Origin: Branchinecta lynchi
Taxonomy: Eukaryota > Arthropoda > Branchiopoda > Anostraca > Branchinectidae
Reading direction: 5' to 3'
NCBI GenBank assembly: GCA_023053575.1
Contig: JAKZAP010000017.1
Coordinates: forward strand, 8,997,501-9,061,500
DNA: 64,000 bases
Both the position numbers and the translations under genes were made by a program. The notes under the pieces were generated by a model. That model ran no database searches. It was given only the letters and a program-made list of their open reading frames with translations, and was not told the origin of the DNA. The number at the start of each line of letters is the position of its first letter. Position 1 is the stretch's first letter. Of this stretch, positions 22,101 through 37,100 are shown one piece after another.

Positions 22101-25100
22101 CTTTCCCGTAAACACGGACATCCTTATCAATATTACGAGAGATACGACTGGGAACTAACAGCTGCATTCTTTGTCCCCGGGGCACTCACGGGTGGTCTCC
22201 GGTTCTTCTTATTAGGCGTTTTTGAATTCACCGGTGACTGCTCGCGATTCTCGGTCTTATAGCCCGTTTTCGGACTAAGCAGTGTCTGGTTAGTGCTGGC
22301 CGATGGGGACTAACCAGAGCCTGCTTGAGAGAAAGGTTCTAGCAAGCGCAACCGGTGAGACGAGAAACGCGCTATAGTATGCCGCGCAACCCGGGTAGGA
22401 AGCAGTTAGTTTAGGAAAGGAGATCACTCCACTCTCTGCTACTATTCAATAGGCACTTATATTACATCCCCTTAAAGCACAACTCTTACTAGAGATTATC
22501 TTTTCGCGATGAAATGGGTCAGAAGTATTGGTTTTCGAAAATACCATTACTTGCCAAATAAAATTAACGATTTTCTTGCTAGCGCTTGTCGACTCTATCC
22601 AGCCTCCCTGCTATACAACACGGCGGCTGGACGCAAAATATTTGGAAACTGAACAAAACTTAATGCGCGTTGTCAAAATGCGGAAAACAAAAGAAGTGAA
22701 AGCAGATGATGGACCTGATGGCCTACCATGTCTTCCAATATGAAAAACAAAACTCTGAAGCTTATCATGTCCTTATGCGTCAAAGAGCTGTAGGCGGACA
22801 CTGAAACTTTCGGCGAAGTTTGCGCTGCGTGCCTAGCAAAACTTGGTTAGGCAGAAAAAGCGCTAAGCAGTCGCTGGTAAAAAAAAAAAAAAAAAAAAAC
22901 ACGAGCTACGAGCTCACATGGCACTTGATATGAGTAGGTGGTACCTAAAAAGTAGTCCCTTACATGACTAACGGTTTCCGGTACCCCCCCTCCAACTTCC
23001 CCTACCCGAGTCCGAATCAAGTTCGGACTTAGGAATACTAAACGGATCATCTGAAGCATTCAAGTTTCACTAAAATCTGAGCGTTTTTTGGGAACTTTCG
23101 GTAACTCTCCTTCCCCCTCACCCCAGCACTGTCGGATCCAGTTCGGACCCTAAAATATGTCATCTAGGGCATGTGAGCTCTATACATTCCAAGTTTCATT
23201 AAATCGTTACACTTGTTTGAAACCTATGCGAGCCAAAATGTTTCCGGGAATCCCCTTCCAACTCCCCCCACTGTGGCTGAATACGAATCGGACACATAAA
23301 CGTCGCATCTCTGACATCTCTTAATGAAGTTAGACTGGAATCGGAGCATAGCCTATCCGCAAATTTCCAGTTCCCACTTTACCCCCCTCCCCTACCATAA
23401 CCAGATCCGATCCAGACACCAAATAACAAATCAAGGCTGCATTAACTAGGAACTGAATGAATTAATGCCTTTATTACCCATCAATTAACAAACAGATGGA
23501 GCACAACAAAAGACAAGGCAAAAAAAAGAAGAGACGGAAAAACACTAATTCCTCTGACAACAACAAAAAAAGAACAATCACAACAACCAACAGCATATAC
23601 CAACCACTACCCAGGGGTGGGACTCAACTGACAAATAATAACGACCAATCTGCGCTACGATTGCTTTTTCCGGATTCGTAACGCCGTACCGACGCAAAAC
23701 ATATTTGTTACTTGTCCATGGTGGCAAACGCAACAGAAACTTAGCATATTTGTAGTAGACTGAGCGCAATTTTAGTCTATCTACAGCCGTAAAAATACGC
23801 CAAAATGGGCTACGGTACAAATAATGGGGCAAAACCATAGCATTGTACAAACGGGACAACAGACGACGGTCAAATTTCCGCTTATTTGCAACTATCCGGC
23901 TATACGTAAACAAAGCCCTCTTCTGAAAGTGAGAAAGTAGTAACCGCCGCGTCTCAAGTATTGATCGTCCAATAGGAAGGCCTAAATATACAATACTATC
24001 CCCGAGCTCAACAATAGAAGTCCAACTTGCATCCCATTCTGTACCCCCCCCCCACACACTCGTCCATATCTCCTAAATGCGCCCGCATGTGGTTTGGACG
24101 CATGTTTTGCTTGTCTAGGTCATCAGTTCTCATCACCCATAAAGTTTCACTCGAATCGGACCACCCGTTCGCAACTTACGGAAGCCATTGACTTCCGGAT
24201 TCCCCTTCCCTCAACTCCCCAAAGATGGTCGGATCCAGGAACACAAGTTTTCCAAGGGCATTATGTCGGGTCCCTAAGTCATTAATAGGCCTGCAAAGTT
24301 TCACCGTTCTTAGAATACCTGGAACTATCCTAGCTGGCGATCACTGGAATTCCGGGAAACACCCTCCAACTCCCCCCACAGAGTCCCGATACGATCTGGT
24401 TCTGTCAATTACAGATCTAGGCTAATGCTTGTTCTTCTCACCAAGTCCCATCCCAATCCCTCAACTATAAGCGGTTCACGAAATTTCCGGTCCCCCCCCC
24501 CACCTTGACCCCCCCCCCACACACACACACACACAAGTATCTGATTCGACCAGGACTTGACATGGAACATCTGAGACGATAGCTCTTTCCATTTGCCAAG
24601 TTGTCAATTCCGATCACCCGTTCAAAAGTTATGCCTGCCACCAGATTCCGGGCTTCCCATCCCTCCACTCTCCCCATGGTAGTCGGATCCAGGAAACGAC
24701 TATTATCGAGTCAATCTATTCGGGTCCCAGACATGCCTGCATTCCAAGCTTCATCATCCTAGCACATCCGGAAGTACCGAACTAGCAGGATCACCGGAAT
24801 CCCCCCCCTTCGACCCCCCAAAGTGCCCGAATCTAGTCCGGTTATATCAACGATGTGTCTAGGACTTGTGCTTGTTCTTCCAACCAAGTTTCATCCCGAT
24901 CCCTCCACTCTACGAGTTTCCCAAGGCTTCCGGTTCCTCCCCTCCAGCTCCCCCCCCCAAAGTCACCGGACCCGGTTCGGATTTAAATTGGGTCGTCTGA
25001 GACAGGGAGTCCTTCCAAAGATAAGGGTTTCATTGAGATCAGATTACCAGTTCAAAAGTTAAAAACACCTCTAGATTCCGGATTCTCACTCCCTCCACTC

Positions 25101-28100
25101 CCCCGACGATGCTCGGATCGGGGAAGTAACTATTTCCAACTTAATCTTTTGGGGTCCCTGATCTGCCTGCCAAGTTTCATCGACCTCACTTATGCGGAAA
25201 TGCCCGAACTAGCAAACCTGGGCCGACCGACAGACCCACGGACGGACAGAAATTGCGATCGCTATATGGCACTTGGCCGAAGGGCAAGTGCCATAAAAAC
25301 CCGAAGAAATGTCTAAAGACGGGGATTTCAGACGCTGATAATCCCATAAGGGAGGTAAGGATTATACAAAAGGTAGAATAAGCAAGAGAGGTACTTTAAT
25401 CTCCTACTCCCTTTACCGTCAACCGCTTCGAATTGTGATGAAGGAAGGGTAGTGAGGAATTTTCGAGCGTCCCTAGTTTAACCGTGATCGTGATCGGAGA
25501 GGCTGGCAGAATTTATTAGGCCGGACCCGCTCGGAGCGGGAGGGGGTATAACTCTTCTTTAGTCGTTGGTTGAATGGCTGAGAGTTGGGAGTCAAAGAGA
25601 AGGAAGTGCAAGTCAAAGTAACAAAAACAAGACCAAAGGTGTCAGTGGGATCCCAAAAATCTAAGATTTGATCCAGACAATTCGGTCTTGTCTTCGCCAG
25701 GCTAATCATCAGAGAAAACCGAGTTCAGATATTCTATCTACCTATCTATACCTCTATAAGCCATATCTATTTTGACGATATTGACCGAAACTTCCTGCTT
25801 TACTACTGCCAAATTTGCGGTTTCGCCCGAATTCCGAGCGAACTACTAGTCCAGCAAAAAAAGAAAAATTCAGAAACGAAGCCGGCGTATCTCATTATCC
25901 CTATAAAGAAATCTAATCAACTTTAAATAAAATTTTGACTTAAAAAAATTGCGGGTACAACCGGATTCCGGACTAATTATATGTCCGGGTAAAAAACGAT
26001 CATTATATACAGACTCAGCGTCTCTTCTTACCACTAAATATATCATCTAATCAACTTCAGATAAAGCTTTTACTTTTAACATATTTTCCGGTTTTGGCCG
26101 GATTACAGGCGAACTAGTTGTACGGCGAGACAATGGTTTTCACCATCGGGTTCAGCATGTCTTCTTACCCCCAAATCAAACATTTAATCAACTTCAAATG
26201 AAACTGTTACTTTTAACCAACTTTCTGGTTTTGGCCGGATTCCGGACGAACTGCTTGTCCGGCGACAAAATGATTTTCACCATCATGCTCAGCATGTCTT
26301 CTTACCCCTAAATCACACATTTAATCATCTTCAAATGAAACTTTTACTTTTAACCAACTTTCCGGTTTTTGCCGGATTCCGGACGAACTGCTTGTCCGGC
26401 GACAAAATGATTTTGACCATCGTGCTCAGCATGTTTTCTTACCCCTAAATCAAACATTTAATCAACTTCAAATGAAACTTTTACTTTTAACAAACTTTCC
26501 GGTTTTTGCCGGATTCCGGACGAACTACTTGTCCGGCGAGAAAATGATTGTCACCATCGTGCTCAGCACGTCTCACATTAGCTGTTTAAGAATATTTTGT
26601 TTGTCCCTTAAATTGAACCCCCTCCCCCACCCCCAAATATAGGGCTACAGAGCCCATCTACGAACTCGACCTTACCCTTGACCCAAACAATCCTCATACC
26701 AAGTTTCATCAAAATATCTCATTCCGTTTGAGAGTTATCGTGCTTACAGACGGACGGACGGACGGACGGACAACTTTTGCGATGTCATAGGTATCCCTCC
26801 ACTTACGTTTTGGGATCCCAAAAAGGAGAAAGGAGAGGAATGTAAAGAAGGAAAATTGGCCTGGTGGATTTAAATCCATTTTTGTTTCCCTTTTCACAAA
26901 CTATGTCTATTTTCTCACTCATTTACTTTCTCATTTACCACATCAGATAACGATCGAGGGTTGGTTTCTGCTCGCTGCAGGCGGACTCCGCGTCCTCGGA
27001 CGGGAACCAGACACTGGTGAGGAAAAAACAGGCAGCCCGCAGTGCAACAAACGCACCTAATAGTTGCGTTTTTGCAGATACCATGGTATCTGATACCACG
27101 GTCTAAAGTCATTTTTGCAGTTATCGTGGTATCGGATACCACTTTCAAAAGGCATGTTTGCAGTTATCGTGGTATCTGGCCAGTTATCGTGGTATCTGAT
27201 ATTCAGATACCACGGTCCGACTGTGGTAACTGGTCGTGTTATCTGAAAACGTCATCTCACTTTCATCAATTGTTGTCAAATTGGTGGGAAAGAAGTTTGG
27301 CACTTAGTGATGTGACTGAACATCTGTTTTTCGTCTGGGATGACTTCGAAAAGCGCAATTTCGGCAATTGTCGTTTTTGCAGAGCAACCGTATATCAGAT
27401 ACCATGTTATCTGCAAAAACGCAACTAATGTCTCGTTTTACCCGCAAACAAAAGATCAGCACAAGCAAACAAGCTACAAAACAACGAGGAAGTACCTGAG
27501 TGTTTTTTGACTCCATCCAAGACATGAACAATAGCTCAAAAGCCATAGCCAACTCGACTGCGTAGTACTCGCTCCTGACATTCTTATCGGGGGCCCTGTC
27601 CAAGTTGTTGATGTAGAACGCAAGGGCTTCGCTTAGTCTGAACACAGCTAAAACAAACAAGGGGCATCACACACAAAAATAATTAACGGGTTGGCTATTT
27701 AACAAAGCACTGAAAATATCTGACACTAAATACGGCACTATTTTTCTTTTCTGCTTAAGTGGCCCCCTTTTCTTTGTTTGTTTTGAAATATTGCCCTGTT
27801 CAGGTGATTGTTTTCTCTTTTAAAGTTCAACTGAAAAGCCAGCCAATCCAAAAATATAGAGCCACTGGGTCCAACGTCGTCGTCGGTCCCTTTCGGCCTT
27901 TCTTTTGGGTAGGCCGATTACCAGCTCGTTAGTTTACATTCATTTTAAATACACTATTTCGAGTATCTCGGGGGATTTTCACTTTTTTTTTACAATAGGG
28001 ACGTTGAAAATGTTGACTGCCTCCCGACAAGACCGGTTTCGCAACGGAACTGCTAAATTTAAACAAAGTGCAAAACGTGATTGGTCAGGCCTCTCCTCTG

Positions 28101-31100
28101 GTCCAGAGTTCGGGTTTCATGGCTAAGATATCAAATATCAGACGTTATAGATACCAAACGATATTAGACTTTGCAAATATCAGACTGACAATCTGCCATT
28201 TTCGTACCATATTCTTCTTATCTATATCTATAGGCGTATTCTCGCCGTTCCCCGAGGACTCCTTTTGAGGAGTCCGTGCGTTTTTATTTGTCCAAAATAG
28301 TTCCGGAATTCGACCGAAACGGGGAAATTGGCAGAAGTGGCAGAAAGTTTTCGTCAAAACAGAGATGGCTTATAGGGGTAAACACACATGCTGATTCAAT
28401 ACCTGAACTTGTTTTTCTCAGATGATTAACCTGTTTTTGAATTTTAATAGTAAAAATGTTCAAGGAGTCTGGCGAAGACTGGATCTGGCGAAGACAACAT
28501 CCAGTTGTCTGGATAAAATATTAGATTTTTGGGATCCCATCGAAACCTTAGGTCTTGTTTTAATTGTACAGGGACTCACTCCCCGTATTTTCGCGAGTCC
28601 CCACGGAAGGGGAATGCTCCGATTATCATCACCATCATCAAAAAGGACTCCCATTCAAATTCGGAGGGAATCAGCTTTTGCTGGTGTTGGTGCTATTTAA
28701 AATTAGTTTAAAACAGTCAGAATAAACAAAACCAAAAATCAACTGCAATTTTTTTTTTTTTGAACAAAATCCATTTTGGAATGATTCACCGTGTTCTCGT
28801 TGTTCTCCGTACGCGGAGTCCACGTGGAGTGACTCCCTATATTCTCGCCGTTCCCCTTGATTCGCCGACGAGTCCTCGAGGAACGGCGAGAATAAGCCTT
28901 ATATCTCCTGGGAATCGTTTGCCCTCGTAGTTGCTCAATACTCAAGGACAGATGTACAAGCACATAGAGTTACCACAAATCCGAAAGCGAAAATTCACAA
29001 TATGAAAATCGATTATTCGTGAGTAGCGGACCAACGAAGTACCACATTTTTTCGGGCGTTCAAGCCTATTTAAGTGAATGAATATGTGTATTTCATTCCT
29101 TTTCGGATAAAATTTAAAGGAGGAATGGATGTTTTCGAAATGATTGCTTGCTACTGCGACTCTAAAGAATCAATTATTCAACTCACCATTTGCAAAAGAA
29201 GCTTTTACGGGAGTCGCCTTCACATGCTGCATCAGAGGAACTAACAAGCCCAATAAAGATTTGAGGAAAGGCACAATTCCAAACACATTTCTGATCGATA
29301 CGCCAGCAATCACATCCAGCATTGCCGATGTCGGCTGCATGCCGGGCTGCAGCACTTCCAGATAAGACGCCATCAGGTCATTACAGTTGAAGGCACCAAT
29401 AGCGACCATAATCTCCACACAAGGTACTTCAATCTCCGGTTCGGAGTCGCGAAGCCTGTTCAGTTCCCCCATAGTTAGTTGAATCAGGGGCCTTGCAATG
29501 GGGAAGGTCGGGGCCAGGATGTCCCCTGAACATAATATCTTTGAGTCGCGTTCCAGGTGAGTTTCTAAGATGTCTCGGATGCACTCGAGGATTTTGATCC
29601 TGGTTTGAAGGGCAGCCTATAAAGAAGTACAGTAGAATTTTTATCCAAATATTTCCAATTTGCCATTATCATCAGCAACAAAAATTATGCCTTAGCTTTA
29701 ATTTGTAATAAAATTTATTCGTCGTTAGGAGCGGAAAGTGCGGAAAATAAAGCCGGGAAAACGTGGTCACCTGCCAGACAGACAACCAGAGTTGGGAAGT
29801 CGCACTTGAATTCCTGCCCGGATTTCTGACACCGTCATCATTCCGTGCGGAACTGCTAAAAAGTGCAGAAAATCCATCCGGGAAAACCTGGTCGACTGTC
29901 AGCACCATAAGCAAGGTAAGGTAAGGTATGGTAAACATAAAATAGAAAATGCATATATCCCGAAGATAAAAAAAAAAAGCACCATTCATTACTTGATGGG
30001 CGAACAACTCAGATTGACTGCGTCAAACGGAGACGAACACATCGCGGATAGATGACGAAGGTACATTCAAAAAACTAGAAAACTTAGGAGACCTTCATGT
30101 GAAAAGGGTTAGGGGGCAACCCTCAGTGCAAAAGAATTTAAAATTGAATCCCTTTCTTCCCGCCGCGAAAAACTATGCCGCAACCTTGGCTCCTCCCTTC
30201 TCCAGCACCCCATGTACCGTTCATTCCTTCCCCCACCCTTTGTTCCTCTAAGATCTCGTCCCCCCCCCCCCCCCCCCCGAGAAGTGGCTGAAAAAGGTTC
30301 CCAAACTGAACCCAATCTACTGTAACACTATGCGCTACAGTAGAAGCTTTGTGCCGAGTTTCGTAAAGCAGTACAATGATCTTTAGCATTTATCTGCCTT
30401 GTTAATTTTTGGTCTTTTAAATTATCTGCCTTGTTAATTTCTGTTCTTTTAAATTATCTGTTGACAACTTATTTTATCTTTATTTATGGCTACAAAAACA
30501 TCGTATTTGGGATCTGCCCACGAGAGCTATGTTTTGCTTTATTACTGAATAAATTAAAATTAAACACGTAAAATGTGACCATGTACGGTACGAAAAGACG
30601 TTTGTACCGTCTTTCGTTCAAATTTTTAATCTTATTTAGTGTTATATGACGTTGACATATTTATATATCAGTGTCTGCATGTATATATGACGATTTCGAC
30701 AAATTTGGATTTCACCACGATAGTTCGAAAAGAATAAAAGCGATATCTATCTATCTACCAAAGTCACTTATCGTAACAAAACAATAATTTCGCGTGTTGC
30801 GATCATGTCGCTTTATTCCACTTGACAAAAAAAGGACAGAGGAAACAATAATCCGTTTCTTTCTTGGCTACGGGCAGGTCGTGCCTTCAGTCCCCAAAGT
30901 CGCAGAAGTAAAATATGAGTTAAGCCGCGGTAGCTCTGCATGTTCTTTCTGTACAAAGAACTTCCCGACAGTTCTTTAACTTGTCAACTTTGGGCTACAA
31001 AATAGCCTATCCTACTTATGTTTTCGAAGTCCCTTTTGGGTCACTTATTTCGTACGGTAATTGTCAACAGGCTTATGACGCCAGAAAAAATAGCCTGTTT

Positions 31101-34100
31101 CTATTTGCAAATTTTCTATTGTTGCAAAAAAATATTCTCGAGCAGAAGTGATTAAGTTAAAGACACCAATCATTTTAAGCCAGAATTTAAATCTTGCGTT
31201 TTCTATGTATTTGCTGTATTCCTGAATTGTGAAATGGTTTAGCTGCGGTTTATTGTTATTTTTTACGTCTTCACTCCTCAGTTTCTTATTTCTTATTTTT
31301 TTTTGCATTTTTACTCCTCGGTTCTCGGGGTACAAACAAATACAGTAAGGTAGGAGCACGTCTCTGTTCTTAAATTCTTTTGGAAGCTTAAATTTATATT
31401 GCAAGCTTCATGCAAACCCACCCTTTGCATTGTCCATGCTAAAGTTGAGATAAAATTTCAGACGTCAAACATCCTTCAGCGTCATCTGAAACACATTAAT
31501 AGATCATCACTGACTATTCATTGACGATTCACTACGCTAACAGAAGCAATTTGAGACTGACGCTGGGCAACGATATGAAGTGACCGGCTCGGCGACGAAT
31601 TAAAGACGCTGATAGAACACGAAGGAGGTGAATATTTGTGTAGTAGTGTAATATTCGTGTGTAGGACTAACGTCCGGCCTTTTCGTGCTCTGGGATCTAC
31701 AGGATTTATGAAAAAACATATTTCGCAGAAGTAGTAATATCGTTTAATATCGTATAGTTTATATCGTAATATTAGTTGTGTCACTGTGTGGGAAACTTCA
31801 GCAGAAGAAAAGCTTGTATGCATCATCATACAAATATTACCTTTGGTTTAAAGCAGTGACAACACATTTTGAAGCCGTCCTTAAATTCGACGTTTTCGGT
31901 CAATCAAACTTAATCCAACTCTCATGACAGTCTTACCTTCCCATCTACTTTGGACTGTGGGGTATGGGCTGAGTAGGACTCGAGCAACGTCTGCATCACT
32001 TCTTCCGGGTGTGCAAGGCCAATCTGTTTTATAGTGTGAGCGACATGCCGAATGAGCTCCCCATCTTTTTCATTGCTGAAGTCAACAAGCAGGAGTATCA
32101 AGTCTAAAAACAGAAATCTTATGTTCAAATTCAAATTCGTTTATTTCCATGATATCTTTTAACAAAAATAGTGGTGGATCATCATACATGGTGACATAGT
32201 CATAAAAATCACATATATATTGCAATTTTTAGATTTTAAAACACAATCCAATAACAAATGTATTTACAAAACATGTCAATTTAAAATTCATAATTCCGAT
32301 CCGTTAAAAAACTTCACAAAATAGGGAACAAATGACTTGAGATACCGCTCCGTAGATTTTACGTGCGGTTTCTTGAGTTGTGTCTTTGGTGCGTCTGTGC
32401 TACGAGTTGCCTTAATTTGCAGATTAATTTGCACACCGATGCAGCATTTCTTATTGATAGAAATCGGAGTTATTTATGTAAAGATGGAAATAATACAAGG
32501 AATTCGTTAACTCTACTAAATAACCTGAAATAGCTTGTAACTAAATTTTAAAGACCATTTATGCCAACGTGGTAGCTTCGTCGACAGTCATGGTCATGGT
32601 AGGCACAGCTCATTGAGAAATCCGAACAAAGTCAAACACGTAATTTGAATATGGTGTATACTGTCAGAAGCTTCATAATAGATAACACGAGGATGCGCGG
32701 TTTCAGCAGATAATACGTAACAGATAACATTTCGGATGTTATCGATTGTGTTTGAAAACGTTGTGCATGAAATATTATCCATAACAAGCTTTGGTAGGAA
32801 GAGCCAAAAAAGCATCTACTGACTTCATCCCTTATCATCATGATGTTGGAAAACTCAGCAGACACTTTTTGGCGGCTTTTCGGTTCTTCCTGATTCTCCA
32901 ACAGATAACATCCGAAGTGTTATCTGTTACGCATTATTTGTTGAAACTGCGCATCCTCGTGTTATCTGTTATGAAACTTCTGACAGTGTAGTTCTCAGTG
33001 TGTAAGTAGGTGGAGCTCCCGTCATACGTCGTATCAGTTAAAGAGTACGTTCCGGGTAGTTACTACAGGTACCCAAGTTAACCAAATTACAACAAAGTAC
33101 CCAAATTAAATCCAGTCCCCACAAAACATGAAAGGTACCGAAGGAGTTTTGTTCCAAGTTTTGTTGAATTGTACAAAAGCCAGTAAACATAGTCATTATT
33201 TTCGTTGAATTGTTAGTTTTCTTATGACCCTTTTAGAATGTTTTATTTTGTTTTATAGATGTATTTTAGTGAAATTACTTTTGACGTAATGATTAAAAAT
33301 TGACTTTGATTGAATTTGGAAAAAAAAAAAATCATTTCATTAAAGTGATTTTTATTTGTTTTAGAAGTTTTTGGCAAAATGTTCGCCGAATGAGTCTTTC
33401 GTGTAAATTGTGGTAGATAAGTTTTGTATTGATTGATGAATTTGTTTACGAATTGTGTTGCAATTATTATGGAATTGACAAATTGATACGAGTGTTTAGT
33501 TATGTTTGGACGTAGAAGTCAAATTCGGCGTTCACGCTGTGAAAGTTAGTTTTTAGAATTAAAAATCTACTCTACTCTACTCTACTCAGGTTATGATGAT
33601 ACGAGGAGGAGCCAGCTCTTTGTTGTGGTACAGTAGAGGTATGCTTATGTGAACAGTTACTTTAATATGAACAGTACAGTTTGGGACTAAATGGTAGAAT
33701 TAAGATCGAAAATACCTATACAGGTGTTTTCAGATGCCCTTAATTACCTACTTTGGCTAACTGGTAATTAGCTTTAGACACAGCAAGTGCATGGAAATGG
33801 CAAAGTCCACTGTCAACAAACATTCACATAAGCATACCTCTACTGTAGTTACAACGGTCTCTAGAACGGAAGTCACTACACCGCGGACCATGCGGACATA
33901 CGTCACAACTCTTACGGGAGTTCCTGCTGACGTAGTTATTATCATTTTTGATACTCCCGACCATTGTAAGGTAGCTGTGCATCCATTGTGCATGCATAGT
34001 CAGCAAGAATGGGTATGATATCGCAAGTGGACATTGTATCACTGCAGGATTGCAATTATGGGCTATATCAGTCAGAGCAGGGACCCATACATTTCCTGTA

Positions 34101-37100
34101 ATGACTCGCCATTCAGGGGGCTTGTCATTACCTATGCTTTTATGTTGCCCGAGCCTCACCTAGTTTCCAAAAATTCCGCTTGGGTCGAATCGGCGTTCTT
34201 GCTAAGATAGACAAAATTTGTTGGCACAAGTCAGGACTATTCGCCATGCCACCAGGTACCTAAGCTACGACAAAATATCCAGGATACTCTTCCATTACAG
34301 AGAATTATTCCTAGTTCAGCATAACAGCTGCGAAAAATTTTGTGTATCTGGATAGTCGGGTATTTTATCCCCCTGGGTATTTGTCGAACTATCCGACGCT
34401 CGGTCAAGAGCGCATCAAAAATCTCTTATTGACAAACCCCTGAATGGCGAGTCATTACAGGAGATTTATGGGACCCTGGTCAGAGTGATACGAAACGAAA
34501 TCTTGGTCCCGGTGTTATTTCTATGCTCAGTCTTACAGAATATGCAGTCTGTGGCGACAGTTCAGGTCAGCCTACTCACTTTCATACTATCTTGAAGCAC
34601 TGATGCTACGATGTGCTTATCCACTGGCATAAGATGCCTATGGATCATCGCATCGTCTTTTTATGGCACTTGACCTTCGGCCAAGTGCCATATAGCGATC
34701 GCAATTTCTGTCCGTCCGTCGGTCTGTCGGTCTGTCCAGGTTTTCCTAGTTCGGGCACTTTCACATAAGCTAGGACGATAAAACTTGGCAGGCGTATCAG
34801 GGACCCCAAATGATTAAGTTGGAAATAGTCACTTCCCCCATCCGAGCACCGTGGGGGGAGTGGAGGGAGGGGGAATCTTGAGGTATTTATAACTTTTTTT
34901 TATATTTGGAAAGACCTCATGCCTCAGACGACCCACTTAAAATCCGGACCGGATCCGGTGACTTTTGGGGGGAGCTGGAGGAGGCAACCGGAAATCTTGG
35001 GAAACGCTATGAGTGGAGGGATCGAGATGAAACTTGGTGGGAAGACACCTAGCAAACACTAGATACATCATTGAAATGACCGAGCTGATTCGGGCACTGT
35101 CGGGGGAGTGGAGGGAGGGGGAGTCCGGAATCTTGAGGTATTTATAACTTTTGAACAGGTGACCGGATCTCGATGAAACTTGATATTTGGAAAGATCTCA
35201 TGCCTCAGACGACCCATTTAAAATCCGGACCGGATCAGGTGACTTTTGGGGGGAGCTGGAGGGGGCAACCGGAAATATTGGAAAACGCTATGAGTGGAGG
35301 GATCGAGATGAAACTTGGTGGGAAGACACCTAGCAACACTGGATATATCATTGACATAACCGAGCCGTGCCTACTCGTAACAAGTGCCATATGAGCTCGT
35401 AGCTCTTGTTATGGCACTTGCCCTTCGGACAAGTGCCATATAGCGATCGCAATTTCTGTCCGTCCGTGGGTCTGTCGGTCTGTCCAGGTTTTGCTAGTTC
35501 GGGCACTTCCACATAAGCTAGGACGATAAAACTTGGCAGGCATATCAGGGACCCCAAATGATCAAGTTGGAAATAGTCACTTCCCCCATCCGAGCACCGT
35601 GGGGGGACTGGAGGGAGGGGGAATCCGGAATCTTGAGGTATTTATAACTTTTGAACGGGTGATCGGATCTCGATGGAACTTCATATTTGGAAAGACCTCA
35701 TGCCTCAGACAACACACTTAAAATCCGGACCGGATCCAGTGACTTTGGGGGGGGGGGGGGCTGGAGGGGTACCGGAAATCTTGGGAAACGCTATGAGTGG
35801 AGGGATCGAGATGAAACTTGGTGGGAAGACACCTAGCAAACACTGGATACAGCATTGACATAACCAAGCTGATTCGGGCACTGTGGGGGGAGTGGAGGGA
35901 GGGGGAATCCGGAATCTTGAGGTATTTATAAGTTTTGAACGGGTGATCGGATCTCGATGGAACTTGATATTTGGAAAGACCTCATGCCTCAGACGACCCA
36001 CTTAAAATCCGGACCGGATCCGGTGACTTTTGGGGGGAGTTGGAGGGGGCAACCGGAAATCTTGGGAAACGCTATGAGTGGAGGGATCGAGATGAAACTT
36101 GGTGGGAAGACACCTAGCAAACAACAAATACATCATTGACATAACCGAGCCGATTCGGGTACTGTGGGGGGAGTGGAGGGAGGGGGAATCCCGAATCTTG
36201 ATGTATTTATAACTTTTGAACGGGTGATAGGATCTCGATGGAACTTGATATCTGGAAAGACCTCATGCCTCAGACGACCCACTTAAAATCCGGACCGGAT
36301 CCGGTGACTTTTGGGGGGAGCTGGATGGGGCAACCGGAAATCTTGGGAAACGCTATGAGTGGAGGGATCGTGATGAAACTTGGTGGGAAGACACCTAGCA
36401 AACACTAGATACATCATTGACATGACCGAGCCGATTCGGTCACTGTGGGGGGAGTGGAGGGAGGAGAGTCCGGAATCTTGAAGTATTTATAACTTCTGAA
36501 CGGGTGACCAGATCTCGATGAAACTTGATATTTGGAAAGACCTCATGCCTCAGACGACCCACTTAAAATCCCGACCGGATCCGGTGACTTTTGGGGGAAG
36601 CTGGAGGGGGCAACCGGAAATGTTGGAAAACGCTATGAGTGGAGGGATCGAGATGAAACTTGGTGGGAAGACACCTAGCAAACACTAGATACATCATTGA
36701 CATAACCGAGCCGTGCCTACTCGTAACAAGTGCCATATGAGCTCGTAGCTCTTGTTCATAATACTACGTATTTTGTGTTTTATACTTTACGGGTAATAAA
36801 GTTTATTCATTCATTCATTATAACATATGACATTTAAATGTTTCTACCTACTCTTCCTTTGTTGTTATGCAGATTATCAATTTTATCAGATAATCAATTA
36901 TAACAATCAAAGATAATCAATTTTATTTCAACCCTAATAGCACTAGGCTAACACGGGCGGGAATTGGATAAACAGACAGTCACTAACAATAATAAAAACT
37001 AACAAACAATAAATACGAAAAGAACATAAATAAGCACAGTTAAAATGTTTAGTGAAATAGGGAACGAATGAATTTATGTCTATGGTTAATAGATTTCCGG

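Larger units (their letters stand above)
27820..29118. mobile_element. F-family TIR element carrying nested insertions
   Basis: Ends TTTAAAGTTCAACTGAAAAG and CTTTTCGGATAAAATTTAAA are inverted. The body aligns with the uninterrupted copy at 12874-13712 on both sides of an H element (28231-28900). It occupies most of MROH1 intron 3 (27648-29186). Confidence 0.78.

Noticed and set aside
22277..22350. tRNA-like look (TGGTTAGT and GGTTCTAGC)
   Set aside because: The A-box and B-box consensus are not met and no cloverleaf or acceptor stem forms; only a symmetric hairpin is supported.
26748..26772. (GGAC)n as a regulatory element
   Set aside because: It is part of the repeated right-hand module of R2 and appears at other copies.
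31045..31404. 119-codon minus-strand frame
   Set aside because: AT-rich, lysine/asparagine-rich product without any motif; no splice or family support.
35173..36139. Repeated 60-70-codon frames (LDIWKDLMPQTTHLKSGP)
   Set aside because: In-phase translations of the 281-bp R1 units; lengths and frames vary with unit changes.
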